Source: Syntrophobacteraceae bacterium (GTDB taxonomy: Bacteria > Desulfobacterota > Syntrophobacteria > Syntrophobacterales > Syntrophobacteraceae). Taken from it: a DNA stretch of 43,865 bases. The stretch lies in the NCBI GenBank assembly GCA_025454175.1, contig JALOOX010000062.1:1-43865 (forward strand), given 5' to 3'. Position numbers and translations under genes: made by a program. The notes beneath the pieces are model-generated. The model did not search any database. It saw nothing but the letters and a program-made list of their open reading frames with translations, and had not been told where the DNA came from. This document shows positions 33,341 to 41,700 of this stretch, one piece after another (position 1 is the first letter of the stretch; every line of letters starts with the position of its first letter).

Positions 33341-35218
33341 CTATGCGGGAGGGAAGACCAATATGAACGAGGTCCCGTGCCCCGGCTCGCTCATGACCTC
33401 GATGAACCCGCCATGCTCCGTCACGATCTTGTGGGTGATGGCCAGACCCAGGCCGGTGCCATGATCCTTGGTCGTGAAAAAGGGATTGAAAACGTTGCTC
33501 AACGTGTCCGGGCTCATGCCCACACCGGTATCCGTGAACTTCAGGACCGCCCAGGCCCGCCGGTCCATTCGCTGGGAAGCGGGCAACACATCCTTCGCCA
33601 GGTAGCCCTCGACCCTCAAGGTCCCCCCCTGGGCCATGGCCTGCATGGCATTTCTCAGGATATTCTGAAACGCCTTGGTCAGATGGCTCGGATCAGCCTG
33701 TACGTCGGGGAGCTCAGTGGAAAACTCGACCTCCGTCCGCACTCCGCCGGCCAGAAGCGCTTCCTCGAAAAGATCCAGGATCTGCCGCACCAGGGGCTCC
33801 AGCTGCAGGGACCTGAGGTAATATTTCGGGGCCCTGGCCAGCTCAAGAAGGTCCTCGATGAGCCCGTTGATGCGATCCAGCTCCCTGGGCACCGTGCGGT
33901 TGAACTTCTCGAGAAAGCCCTCCTTCGCCACCTTTCTCGGAAGCAGCTGCACGAAGGTTTTGATGGCCGACAAGGGGTTGCGGATCTCGTGGGCCATCCC
34001 CGCCGCAAGGACTCCGAGGGCCGCAAGGCGGTCGGCCTGCCGCATGCGCGCCTCCAGCTTCTTCAACTCCGTCACATCCTGCAGGTTGACGATCAGCTCG
34101 AGGACGTGACCCTCACCATCCCGCAAGAGACTGCTGCTGGCGAGGATGGTCTGATCCTCCCCATGGCGAGCCAAGCCGATCTCGCGCTGGCTCCACGCCG
34201 CCTCCTCGCGGAGCATCTCCTCCAGATACCCGCTCAGCTGCGGCGCATCCTTCAAAACCGCGAGCGCCGACTGGCCGGTGGGAAGGCTCTCGGGCAGCCC
34301 CAGCATGGTCTGAGCCGCCGGATTGATGGTGGCGATATGCCCTTCGCGGTCGACCGCCAGCAGCCCGTCATTCATGGTGGTGAGCAGCTGCTCGGTGTAC
34401 CTCTGAAGGCGCCGGATCTCGCGCAGCTGCGACTCCAGCTGCCGGCGCTGCAGCAGGATCTCGCGGGTCATGACCATGAAATTGCTGGCCAGAACCTCCA
34501 CCTCATCCCGGGTGCTCACATGGAGGGTCTGCTCGAGATCCCCCCTGGCCGCCCGCACGGTGGCCAGGGTCAGGTCGGCCAAGGGCCTCGTGATCTTGTG
34601 CGCCACCCAGTAGGCGAAGAGCACACCGGCCATCAAAGCCAGCATGCCGACTCCGGCGATCACCACCAGTCCGGTCCGAATCTGCTGAAACATGGGCTCC
34701 AGCGAGAGCGCCACCCGCACGGTTCCCCAGCGGTATTCCGAGCCGGGTATGAAGACCGGAACAGCGATCTCCAGCCCCTTCCCAACCCCGAGGCTCCCCA
34801 AACCCTCCTGCACGATGGGGACTTCAGCGGCCACCGCGGCGCGGCTCAGCGGATCATCGAGCACCGTCCCCTGCAGATCGGCCCTGCCGCTGAATGCAGC
34901 CACCCTCCCTTCCTTGTCGTGAATGGCGATGTAAAGGGTTTCGGGATCCTGGACCGCCTGATTGGCCGTCTGCTCCAGCGCGATGTAATTGTAGGTGGCC
35001 AGGGATGCCTTCGAAATGGCGGCAATGCTGTTGGCCATGGCCATCCCCCTCCGCTCCAGCTGGCCGCGCATGCTTTTGGTCTGGAGGACGCCGAGCAAAA
35101 CCGCAACAGCGCCGAAGAGAACCACCAGGAGGCAGGAGATCAGAAAAATCAATCGATAACGAAGGGGAATATAGCGAGGTTTCTTGAAAATGCTGATGCT
35201 GAGAGGACCGTCTTTCAT
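33341..35218 (-). CDS. membrane sensor histidine kinase
   Basis: The 625-residue kinase has a membrane helix at about 22-45 and an extracytoplasmic sensor of about 130 residues (with a PAS/Cache-like pattern, ETLYIAIHDKEGRVAAFSG). A second helix (LVVIAGVGMLALMAGVLFAYWVA) leads to HAMP (HKITRPLADLTLATVRAARGDL) and PAS (MNDGLLAVDREGHIATINPAAQTMLG). HisKA (His in GMAHEIRNPLSAIKTFVQLL) and HATPase (NILRNAMQAM, DTGVGMS, GTGLGLAITHKI) follow. The order matches NtrB/AtoS-like kinases. Its start lies 28 bases downstream of the peptide-binding protein gene, so the two probably form one operon. The binding protein could present its ligand to the sensor domain (inference). Confidence 0.93.
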   Translation of the reverse strand: MKDGPLSISIFKKPRYIPLRYRLIFLISCLLVVLFGAVAVLLGVLQTKSMRGQLERRGMAMANSIAAISKASLATYNYIALEQTANQAVQDPETLYIAIHDKEGRVAAFSGRADLQGTVLDDPLSRAAVAAEVPIVQEGLGSLGVGKGLEIAVPVFIPGSEYRWGTVRVALSLEPMFQQIRTGLVVIAGVGMLALMAGVLFAYWVAHKITRPLADLTLATVRAARGDLEQTLHVSTRDEVEVLASNFMVMTREILLQRRQLESQLREIRRLQRYTEQLLTTMNDGLLAVDREGHIATINPAAQTMLGLPESLPTGQSALAVLKDAPQLSGYLEEMLREEAAWSQREIGLARHGEDQTILASSSLLRDGEGHVLELIVNLQDVTELKKLEARMRQADRLAALGVLAAGMAHEIRNPLSAIKTFVQLLPRKVAKEGFLEKFNRTVPRELDRINGLIEDLLELARAPKYYLRSLQLEPLVRQILDLFEEALLAGGVRTEVEFSTELPDVQADPSHLTKAFQNILRNAMQAMAQGGTLRVEGYLAKDVLPASQRMDRRAWAVLKFTDTGVGMSPDTLSNVFNPFFTTKDHGTGLGLAITHKIVTEHGGFIEVMSEPGHGTSFILVFPPA

Positions 35219-35246
35219 GATCCCTGTGAAGCCCTGTCGACCATGC

Positions 35247-36899
35247 TCAACGGGTCGCCTTGCGATCGAGCCAGACCCGGTGGTATGAAACCGCCGGGGG
35301 CCCCAGAGCCGTCACCTCCAGATCATGAACGTAGGATTGATAGATCAGGTCCACGGTCAGGTTGGTCAGAGGAATCATGGGCGTATCCTTCATGATCCTT
35401 TGCTCAATCTCCCGATAGCTCGTCGCACGCTGGACGAGATCCATAGTTCCCGCCGCATTCCTGAGCATCTCGTCGATGTCGGGATTCCGATAACGCATGT
35501 AGTTCACAGGGGAGTCCGAGGCAAAAAGGACCCTCAGGAAATCGTCCGTGTCCGGGATATCCGCAAACCACGCGTACCGGTAAATCTGCATCTCATTGGA
35601 CTGAAGATAAGCCTCAAACTCGCCCCAGTCCGGAACAAACCTGGGCCTCATCTTGATTCCCAACGCCCCCCAGGACTCTCTGACAAACTCCAGCTCAGCC
35701 TTTGCCGTCGCGGACTGACTGTTGGAAACAACTTCAAGTGGCTCAGTCATGGACCCCAACTTTCGCCTGATCTCATCCAGTCTCGCACCGTCAGTCCTCG
35801 GGTCGACCCGGGTCTCAGGCCCGCCCGGCTGATATCCCGGCAAACCGGGCGGAAGTATACCCATCGCCGGCTCCAGCTCACCTCCATAGGCCACGGCAGC
35901 CAGTTTCCTGCGGTCGATGGCACTCAGCAGGGCGGAGCGCACCTCCGGATCCCCGAGGATGGGGTGAGTCGTGTTGAAACCGTAGAACTGGAGGCTCAGC
36001 GAAGGCCTGCGCAACCATTTCAGACTTTGAATGGCTTTGGATTCCTCTCGGAATTTTGGGTAAAACGGCATTTCATCGAGCTTTGCATCCTTGAAGTCTT
36101 TCCAGACCTGGTCGATGTCTACCCCCGGGTAGATGATGAAGTCGATACCATCGAGCCGGCTGGGCCCTGCGAAATACGCCGGAAACCGCTCCAGGCTTAT
36201 GCTCTCGCCATCGCTCCAGCTCACCAGCTTGAAAGGCCCACTTCCAATCGGACTTCGCCGAAATTTCTCCTCGTGAACGGCCAATTTCGCGGGGACAATA
36301 AAGGTGCTCTGTATTCCGAGGGCGACGAGAAAGGGTGCATATGGCTCGTCCAGACGAACCACCACGGTGTGGCCGTCAACAGCCTCAAGCCCGGCTATGC
36401 TGGATGCTTTGCCAACCATGTAATCCTGGGCACCCGAAATCCTCATCAAATAGGGCATAACGGTCGGCCGAGGGCTGACTCGAAAAAGCCTCGAAAGGCT
36501 AAAGACGACGTCAGTCGCAGTCACGGGCTGTCCATCATGGAATGTCGCATTGGGGCGCAGGGTGAAACGGTAAAGCTTCCCCTGCTCCTCGACCTGCCAT
36601 GTCTCGGCAAGGGAGGGAATCACAAACAGATCCCGGCTGTACCGAACCAGTCCATCGAATAATTGATTTGCCACCACTCTACTGTAGATGTCCTGGATAT
36701 AAGCCGGATCCAGTGTCTTGGGGTTGTTCAGCAAGGGAGCACGGTAGGTGTCGGTCGGTATGAAAGTCCCAGATTTTGGACTCGCTGACGCCTCACCTTG
36801 CTGACTCCCTGTCTCCATGCACCACGGGACAGCCATCAGGAAGAGACCTATCGCGAGGGCTCGAAAGGCAACGAGCGATCCTGGCTTGAAAACCATAAC
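35247..36899 (-). CDS. ABC-type oligopeptide-binding protein (SBP family 5)
   Basis: The 550-residue product is an extracytoplasmic solute-binding protein of family 5, which binds peptides, nickel or similar ligands. A signal peptide (FRALAIGLFLMAVPWC...) is followed by the conserved NPKTLDPAYIQDIYSRVVANQLFDGLVRY, PSLAETW, FTLRPNATFHDGQPVTATDVVFSLSRL and VRSALLSAIDRRKLA. ATG 36899 follows AGGGG at 5-base spacing. No permease or ATPase gene is adjacent; instead two kinases, a regulator and NamZ follow. This suggests a sensing role, perhaps for peptides or muropeptides, comparable in principle to MppA. The ligand is unknown. Confidence 0.92.
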   Translation of the reverse strand, partial: VMVFKPGSLVAFRALAIGLFLMAVPWCMETGSQQGEASASPKSGTFIPTDTYRAPLLNNPKTLDPAYIQDIYSRVVANQLFDGLVRYSRDLFVIPSLAETWQVEEQGKLYRFTLRPNATFHDGQPVTATDVVFSLSRLFRVSPRPTVMPYLMRISGAQDYMVGKASSIAGLEAVDGHTVVVRLDEPYAPFLVALGIQSTFIVPAKLAVHEEKFRRSPIGSGPFKLVSWSDGESISLERFPAYFAGPSRLDGIDFIIYPGVDIDQVWKDFKDAKLDEMPFYPKFREESKAIQSLKWLRRPSLSLQFYGFNTTHPILGDPEVRSALLSAIDRRKLAAVAYGGELEPAMGILPPGLPGYQPGGPETRVDPRTDGARLDEIRRKLGSMTEPLEVVSNSQSATAKAELEFVRESWGALGIKMRPRFVPDWGEFEAYLQSNEMQIYRYAWFADIPDTDDFLRVLFASDSPVNYMRYRNPDIDEMLRNAAGTMDLVQRATSYREIEQRIMKDTPMIPLTNLTVDLIYQSYVHDLEVTALGPPAVSYHRVWLDRKATR

Positions 36900-36942
36900 A
36901 TCCCCTGTTTCGGTGAATGTCATCAAGGTGTTCGTTATATTC

Positions 36943-37011
36943 TCAATTTCCGCCCCTTATTATGACTTGTCCGGCTCCACCCTGTAAAATGAAAAAGCAC
37001 GAATCGACCAT
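36943..37011 (-). CDS. possible 22-residue small ORF
   Basis: A 22-codon frame (MVDSCFFILQGGAGQVIIRGGN) has AAGGAG five bases before its ATG, as good as real genes here. It sits between the lipopeptide-like gene and the peptide-binding protein gene. No signal peptide or known motif is seen. It may be a leader peptide or chance. Confidence 0.25.
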   Translation of the reverse strand: MVDSCFFILQGGAGQVIIRGGN

Positions 37012-37053
37012 TCGCGCTCCTTCAATTTCAATATTTTCGGATCAGTTCGAATT

Positions 37054-37146
37054 CTAGTTGCCGCCGCCACCACAAGCGAGGACGGGTGTCACATAGGAAG
37101 CCACCAACATACCCAGGACAAACAACTGAATACCAATTTTCTTCAT
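37054..37146 (-). CDS. 30-residue lipopeptide-like secreted peptide precursor
   Basis: This tiny gene has AAAGGAG 8 bases before ATG 37146. It encodes MKKIGIQLFVLGMLVASYV followed by TPVLACGGGGN and a TAG stop. The first 25 residues form a complete signal peptide (KK, hydrophobic core, PVLA). Cleavage before the Cys would release CGGGGN, either lipid-modified (the VLAC box is close to a lipobox) or free. The gene is 154 bases upstream of the peptide-binding protein and kinase genes on the same strand, behind a sigma-54-type promoter candidate. A signalling peptide, a structural lipopeptide or a short decayed gene are all possible. The strong ribosome site argues that it is translated. Confidence 0.55.
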   Translation of the reverse strand: MKKIGIQLFVLGMLVASYVTPVLACGGGGN

Positions 37147-37212
37147 GACATTCTCTCCTTTAAGATATTGATAATACAGCACTATTCTCCTCAATCACCC
37201 AGTCTGCTATGA

Positions 37213-37228
37213 CGCAAGGTCCATACCA
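37213..37228 (-). promoter_or_regulatory. sigma-54-type promoter candidate
   Basis: On the minus strand TGGTATGGACCTTGCG has the -24 GG and -12 GC ten bases apart. It matches nine of the twelve defined positions of the TGGCACG-N4-TTGCW consensus. It lies about 67 bases upstream of the peptide precursor ATG. The remaining gene-free stretch 37147-37406 contains only short direct repeats of CTGTGCAAC near 37427-37460, within the next gene's end. An enhancer-binding activator was not found in the window. Confidence 0.45.
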
Positions 37229-37406
37229 CCTCGCCCGGCAGGAGGATTCAGTTCATAAGCTCTTGATTTACAGAGAAAAATGCTGACAGGGTGAGGCCAG
37301 TTACTCGATAGGGTTAGCCGAGCTCAAGAAGGCATGACCACTCGACCACAAGAGCATGTGCAGCTGCATGCAGGATCAAGAGCTTAACCATGCGGAATCA
37401 ATGGCT

Positions 37407-37838
37407 TTAATAGAGTGCACACAAAACTGTGCAACTGCACTGAATTCTGTGCAACAGCGCGCGCCGCTGACCAGGCCGCTCATTCGAATCAGCCGGCGCA
37501 GGCGCGTTCGGCGCGGGGCATGCCCTCAGCTCTTCACGGGCTTCTTTCGCCGGTCGCTCGCCCGACAACTCGGAGCCAGGCGGCCCCCCTTCCTCGTCGG
37601 CCACATCCGGCGCGACCACCTTTTCCATCCTCATGGGACGGCCGCCCATGGTGAATTCCTCGCCGTTGATGTAAGGCTCGCGAAGTATCCAGGTGATGAC
37701 GACCAGCGGAACCTGCAGCACGAGCATCCGGACTTGAAACCAATGTGGTTTCACATCTGCAAAAATCGCCTCGATTCGAGCAAAAAAAGCGGGCTGATTT
37801 TCGACATGCACCAGAACCAGATCGCCCTCCGTCGTCAT
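37407..37838 (-). CDS. hypothetical protein with a conserved FTMGG motif
   Basis: The 143-residue product has a conserved-looking N-terminal half (LVLVHVENQPAFFARIEAIFADVKPHWFQVRML, then VPLVVITWILREPYINGEEFTMGGRPMRMEKV) and a Pro/Ala/Glu-rich, probably disordered tail. The N-terminal half matches, from memory, an uncharacterised delta-proteobacterial family. No function can be given. It starts at ATG 37838 behind GGAGGAGATTCGCG and overlaps the stop of the Nudix gene (ATGA), so it is translated with hrpA and the Nudix gene. Confidence 0.75.
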   Translation of the reverse strand: MTTEGDLVLVHVENQPAFFARIEAIFADVKPHWFQVRMLVLQVPLVVITWILREPYINGEEFTMGGRPMRMEKVVAPDVADEEGGPPGSELSGERPAKEAREELRACPAPNAPAPADSNERPGQRRALLHRIQCSCTVLCALY

Positions 37839-38734
37839 CGCGAATCTCCTCCCATCCATCCCAGATCGTTACGCATTCTTCCGCAAGCACACCGCCCATA
37901 GACGTATCCCTCGTCCAGCACCCCCGGCACCAGGGGCAGCTCATCCGGGTCGGGAGGGCTGAAGCTCAGCACCTTCTCCAGGAACCGGGTGACGATCCAA
38001 TAGGTGGCCCCCCACAGAATCTCAATGCCATCGCCATCTTCATGGATGAAGCACGGATAGTCCCGGGCCCCTTCCGGAAACCTCTCCCGGAGCTCGGGCG
38101 AAACGTAAAGTCGCAATCGCGCGTATCGATCCGCCTTCAGGAGGGAGGCCAGCGGAATGTAAACGATGCTCTCGACCTCCCAGCTCGGCACGAAACGCCT
38201 CTGAAAATATATCCAGCCCACCATGGGATAGATGACGCGCTGATACAGCCTGAGCCGCTGGGGCGTCAAAAAGCCAAGGAATCTCAGACCCAGCGGGTTG
38301 AGCCGCATCTCCTCCCAGCTCTCCCGCAGGCTCGTGGCCAGCAGCAGGGCCAGCAGCCGGGCCTCCTGTGGCCATCTCCTTCCGAACCGGCTCCAATGGG
38401 GCCACAGCCACAGCGGCGATCCGGGCAGCATGAGGATCCTGGCCAGCCATGGATCCAGCTCGGTCTCCACGGTGCCTCCGGGACAGCACAGGTCCCCGGC
38501 CTGACGGACCCTCCTGGACCGCTTGTTCAAAACGATGCAGATCTCGCCACCCGGGTGGGCAACGGATGGGACCCCGCCCCGCTGGAGCGATCTCCTCGCG
38601 AGAAGCAGGATCACGCTGGAGGGAGCGAGATCCCCCTCGCAAGGATCGGGGAACAGACCCGGAAGGAAATCGGAGCCGTTCAACTCCCGCAGGAGATGCC
38701 CCCGAAGCAGGACGGGGTCATTCAAAAGCTTCAT
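37835..38734 (-). CDS. Nudix-family protein with split Nudix box
   Basis: The 299-residue product resembles CoA pyrophosphatase-type Nudix hydrolases. CCPGGTVETE corresponds to the start of the box and ATSLRESWEEMRL to REUXEE. About 44 residues, rich in Trp, Arg and Leu, separate the two, where 7 is normal. The usual Gly after the box is Arg. The catalytic Glu pair is present, so activity is possible. The C-terminus has a CxC (RCACGRM) of unknown role. ATG 38734 overlaps the hrpA stop by four bases (ATGA); a longer in-frame version would overlap hrpA further. The substrate is unknown. Confidence 0.8.
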   Translation of the reverse strand: MKLLNDPVLLRGHLLRELNGSDFLPGLFPDPCEGDLAPSSVILLLARRSLQRGGVPSVAHPGGEICIVLNKRSRRVRQAGDLCCPGGTVETELDPWLARILMLPGSPLWLWPHWSRFGRRWPQEARLLALLLATSLRESWEEMRLNPLGLRFLGFLTPQRLRLYQRVIYPMVGWIYFQRRFVPSWEVESIVYIPLASLLKADRYARLRLYVSPELRERFPEGARDYPCFIHEDGDGIEILWGATYWIVTRFLEKVLSFSPPDPDELPLVPGVLDEGYVYGRCACGRMRNDLGWMGGDSR

Positions 38735-41700
38735 CCGTCGTGCTGTGTCCGGCGATGTTCCTGCCATGCCCTCCACTTCTCCTCCAGCCGCTTTGCCGAT
38801 ATGCGGAAACGGGTCTTCAGCTCCGGAGCGAATACGGCGACCTTCAGCTCCTCCAGCATCCAGCGGTACTCTTCGACGAGGGCCATGTCCCCATCACAGC
38901 CCGCCGCACGGGAAACCACCTCCATTTCACGCCATCGAGCCTCGTGAATCACCACCTGATCCCGTTTCTGCCGGTCCTTCTCCGGTGAGGCGTAGAAACG
39001 GCCGCCCCGGATGCGAAGGGCCTTGAGATAATGAGGCAGAACCTGCATCACAGGACGACGATACAGCGAGAGAAAGCCGGCGGGGACCAGCTCCTCCAAT
39101 TCCCGATCGAGCAGCTGCAAACCCTCGACGAGCTTGCCATTGTCGCCGCTGAGCCTGCGAAACCGCTCCAGGTCCTTTCGAGTGGCGTCCCTCTCCCCAA
39201 CGACCTCATGCACCTCGGCGACCAGCTTCCGACCTTCGGCGGCGAGGCAGCCCTTATAGCGCCGGACACTCTCCTGAAACCGCAGTCGATCGGGCGACTG
39301 GGGGCCATGCAGGTCGAAAAGCTCCCTCAGGACATAAGCCATGAGCTGTGTGTTGGCCTCTCCGACGGCCCCCATGAAAAAAACCTGGTTGGCCAGCTCC
39401 CCCTGGAACGCCCACTGCCGCCGCAGCTGCCGCAGTTCGGTTTCGAACGCCAGCTGATAGAGCTCCATGAGAGCATCCCGGGTCTTTTCACCGGCGGCTC
39501 GGGAGTCCTGGAAAAGCCGCAGGGAGAGGTCGCGCCCCCCCACAATCAGGGCTGGATAGGCATATCGCATGAGCCCAAGGGCATCCTCTCCCAGCTCGAC
39601 ACGGGGAGGGATGTCTCCAAAATCCCAGAGCGGGAGGTCATCCCTTTCCCAGCGCTGCCTGGCCTTTTCCCAGAGAACGTCTTCATGCCTTCCGGTGGCC
39701 ACGCCGCGAAGCTCGTGGAGCTCCCTTCCCTCGGCCAGGACCGCCCCCCCGGCATCCACCACGGCATAACGCATCCGAAGATGGTCGGGCAGGGACTGCA
39801 CATCCCACTGGTCCCTGGACACCCGCACGCCGGTGATCTCCTGGAGGACCCGGCTCAGTTCGGTCAGGAAGCTCCCCCTGCCGAAATGGAGGGCTTCGGC
39901 CACTCGCCTGGCCGTTTCATTCACCGGCACCATCTGTTTTCGAAGCCCCTTGGGTAATCCCTTGAGAAGCGCCTGGATCCTCTCTTCCAGGCCGCCCGGA
40001 ACCCCCCACTCGAATGGCTCGGGAGTGAGCCTTTGCAGGGCATGGACCGACACTTTCACCGTCACTCCGTCCTCCGCTTCACCCGGCTTGAAGGCGTAGT
40101 GTAACGGCAACCGAAGGTCCCCGCAATCCAGCATGTCGGGGTAGCGCTCCAGCACCTCGAAATCCGGCGCCGCCTGCAGCAGGTCCTCCTCCCCCATGCG
40201 CAGGGCCTGGTCCCCTCCCTGGCTTCGAACGAAGCGCTCCAGGGACCGCAGGTCCGAAATGGCGGGCAGGCGACGATCGTAGAACTGGAAAACCATCTCC
40301 TCGTCCACCAGAAGGTCCCGGCGCCTGGCCTTGTTCTCCAGCTCCTCGATGCGCCGCATCATCTCCTGGTTGTGGTCCATGAAGGGAAGCCGGCGGGAGA
40401 GCTCCCCCCGCGCGAGGGCCGAGCGAATGAAAATGGCCCGGGCCTCCTCGGGCCTGATCCGCCCGTAGCTCACCTTCCGCCGCTCGACCACGGGCAGCCC
40501 GTAGAGGGTCACCCGCTCAAAGGCCACGACCTGCCCCCGGTCCTTTTCCCAGTGGGGATCCGAGTAGGAATACCGGCACAGGTGGCGCCCCAGCTCCTCC
40601 ACCCAGGAAGGCTCGACATCCGCAACCGTTCTTGCGTAGAGCCGGCTGGTCTGCACCAGCTCCGCCGCCACGACCCAGCTCCCCCCGCGGTTGAAAAGCC
40701 CCGAGCCCGGAAAGAGCATGGCCTGCCGCCCCTTGCTGCAAAGATACTGGTTCTTCTCCTTGCGCATGCCCACGTGGCTGAGATACCCGCTCAAGACCGC
40801 CCGATGGATGGCATCGTAGCCCGCGGGCTCGTCGCCCGGGCGAAATCCCCCCAGCTCATCCAGGATATCCGTGATCTCGTCGTGGATGTCCTTCCACTCG
40901 CGCATGCGGCGGTACGAGAGGAAATGATTCCTGCAGTAGCGGCGAAGCTGGCCCTGGCTCCGCTTTTCGGCCGATTCACCCCACACCTCCCGCCAGATGT
41001 TGAGGAGCGTCAGGAAATCCGACCGGCGGTCCCGAAACGGTGCATGGGCGGCGTCGGCCTGGGCTTCGAGGTCCATGGGGCGCTCCCTCGGGTCCTGGAT
41101 GCTGAGGGCCGCAACCAGGACCTTCAGTTCCTCCAGCCCGCCTTCCTCCCTCGCCTGCAGCAGCATGCGGCCGAGGCGCGGATCCAGCGGCAGCCGGGCC
41201 ATGATCCGGCCGCGCTGAGTCAGCTGGCGGTGGTCATCCACGGCGCCCAGTTCCTTGAGCACCGCGAAACCGTCCTTTACGGCTGGCGGCGAAGGCGCAT
41301 CGATGAAGGGGAAGTCCTGGATGGACCCGAGCTTGAGGTAGAGCATCCTCAGGATGACTTCCGCCAGGTTGGACCTCAGGATCTCCGGCGGCGTGAAAAG
41401 CGGCCGGTTCTCGTAATCCTCGCGGGGGTAGAGCCGGATGCAGACGCCCGCCTCCACCCGGCCGCAGCGGCCCTTGCGCTGGTCCGCGCTGGCCCGGGAA
41501 ACGGGAGCCACGGGGAGGCCCTGAGTCCGCGAACGGGCATTGTACTGGGAGATCCTGGCCAGGCCGCTGTCGATCACATAGCGAATCCTCGGGATCGTGA
41601 GGGACGTCTCGGCCACGTTGGTGGCCACGATGATGCGGTCCTCCGACGTCAAATGGAAGACGCGCTGCTGGTCGGAAGCGGCCATCCGGCCGAAAAGCGG

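Noticed and set aside
33377..35395. 672-codon open frame on the plus strand.
   Set aside because: It is antisense to the sensor kinase, low in complexity and shows no domain; high-GC shadow.
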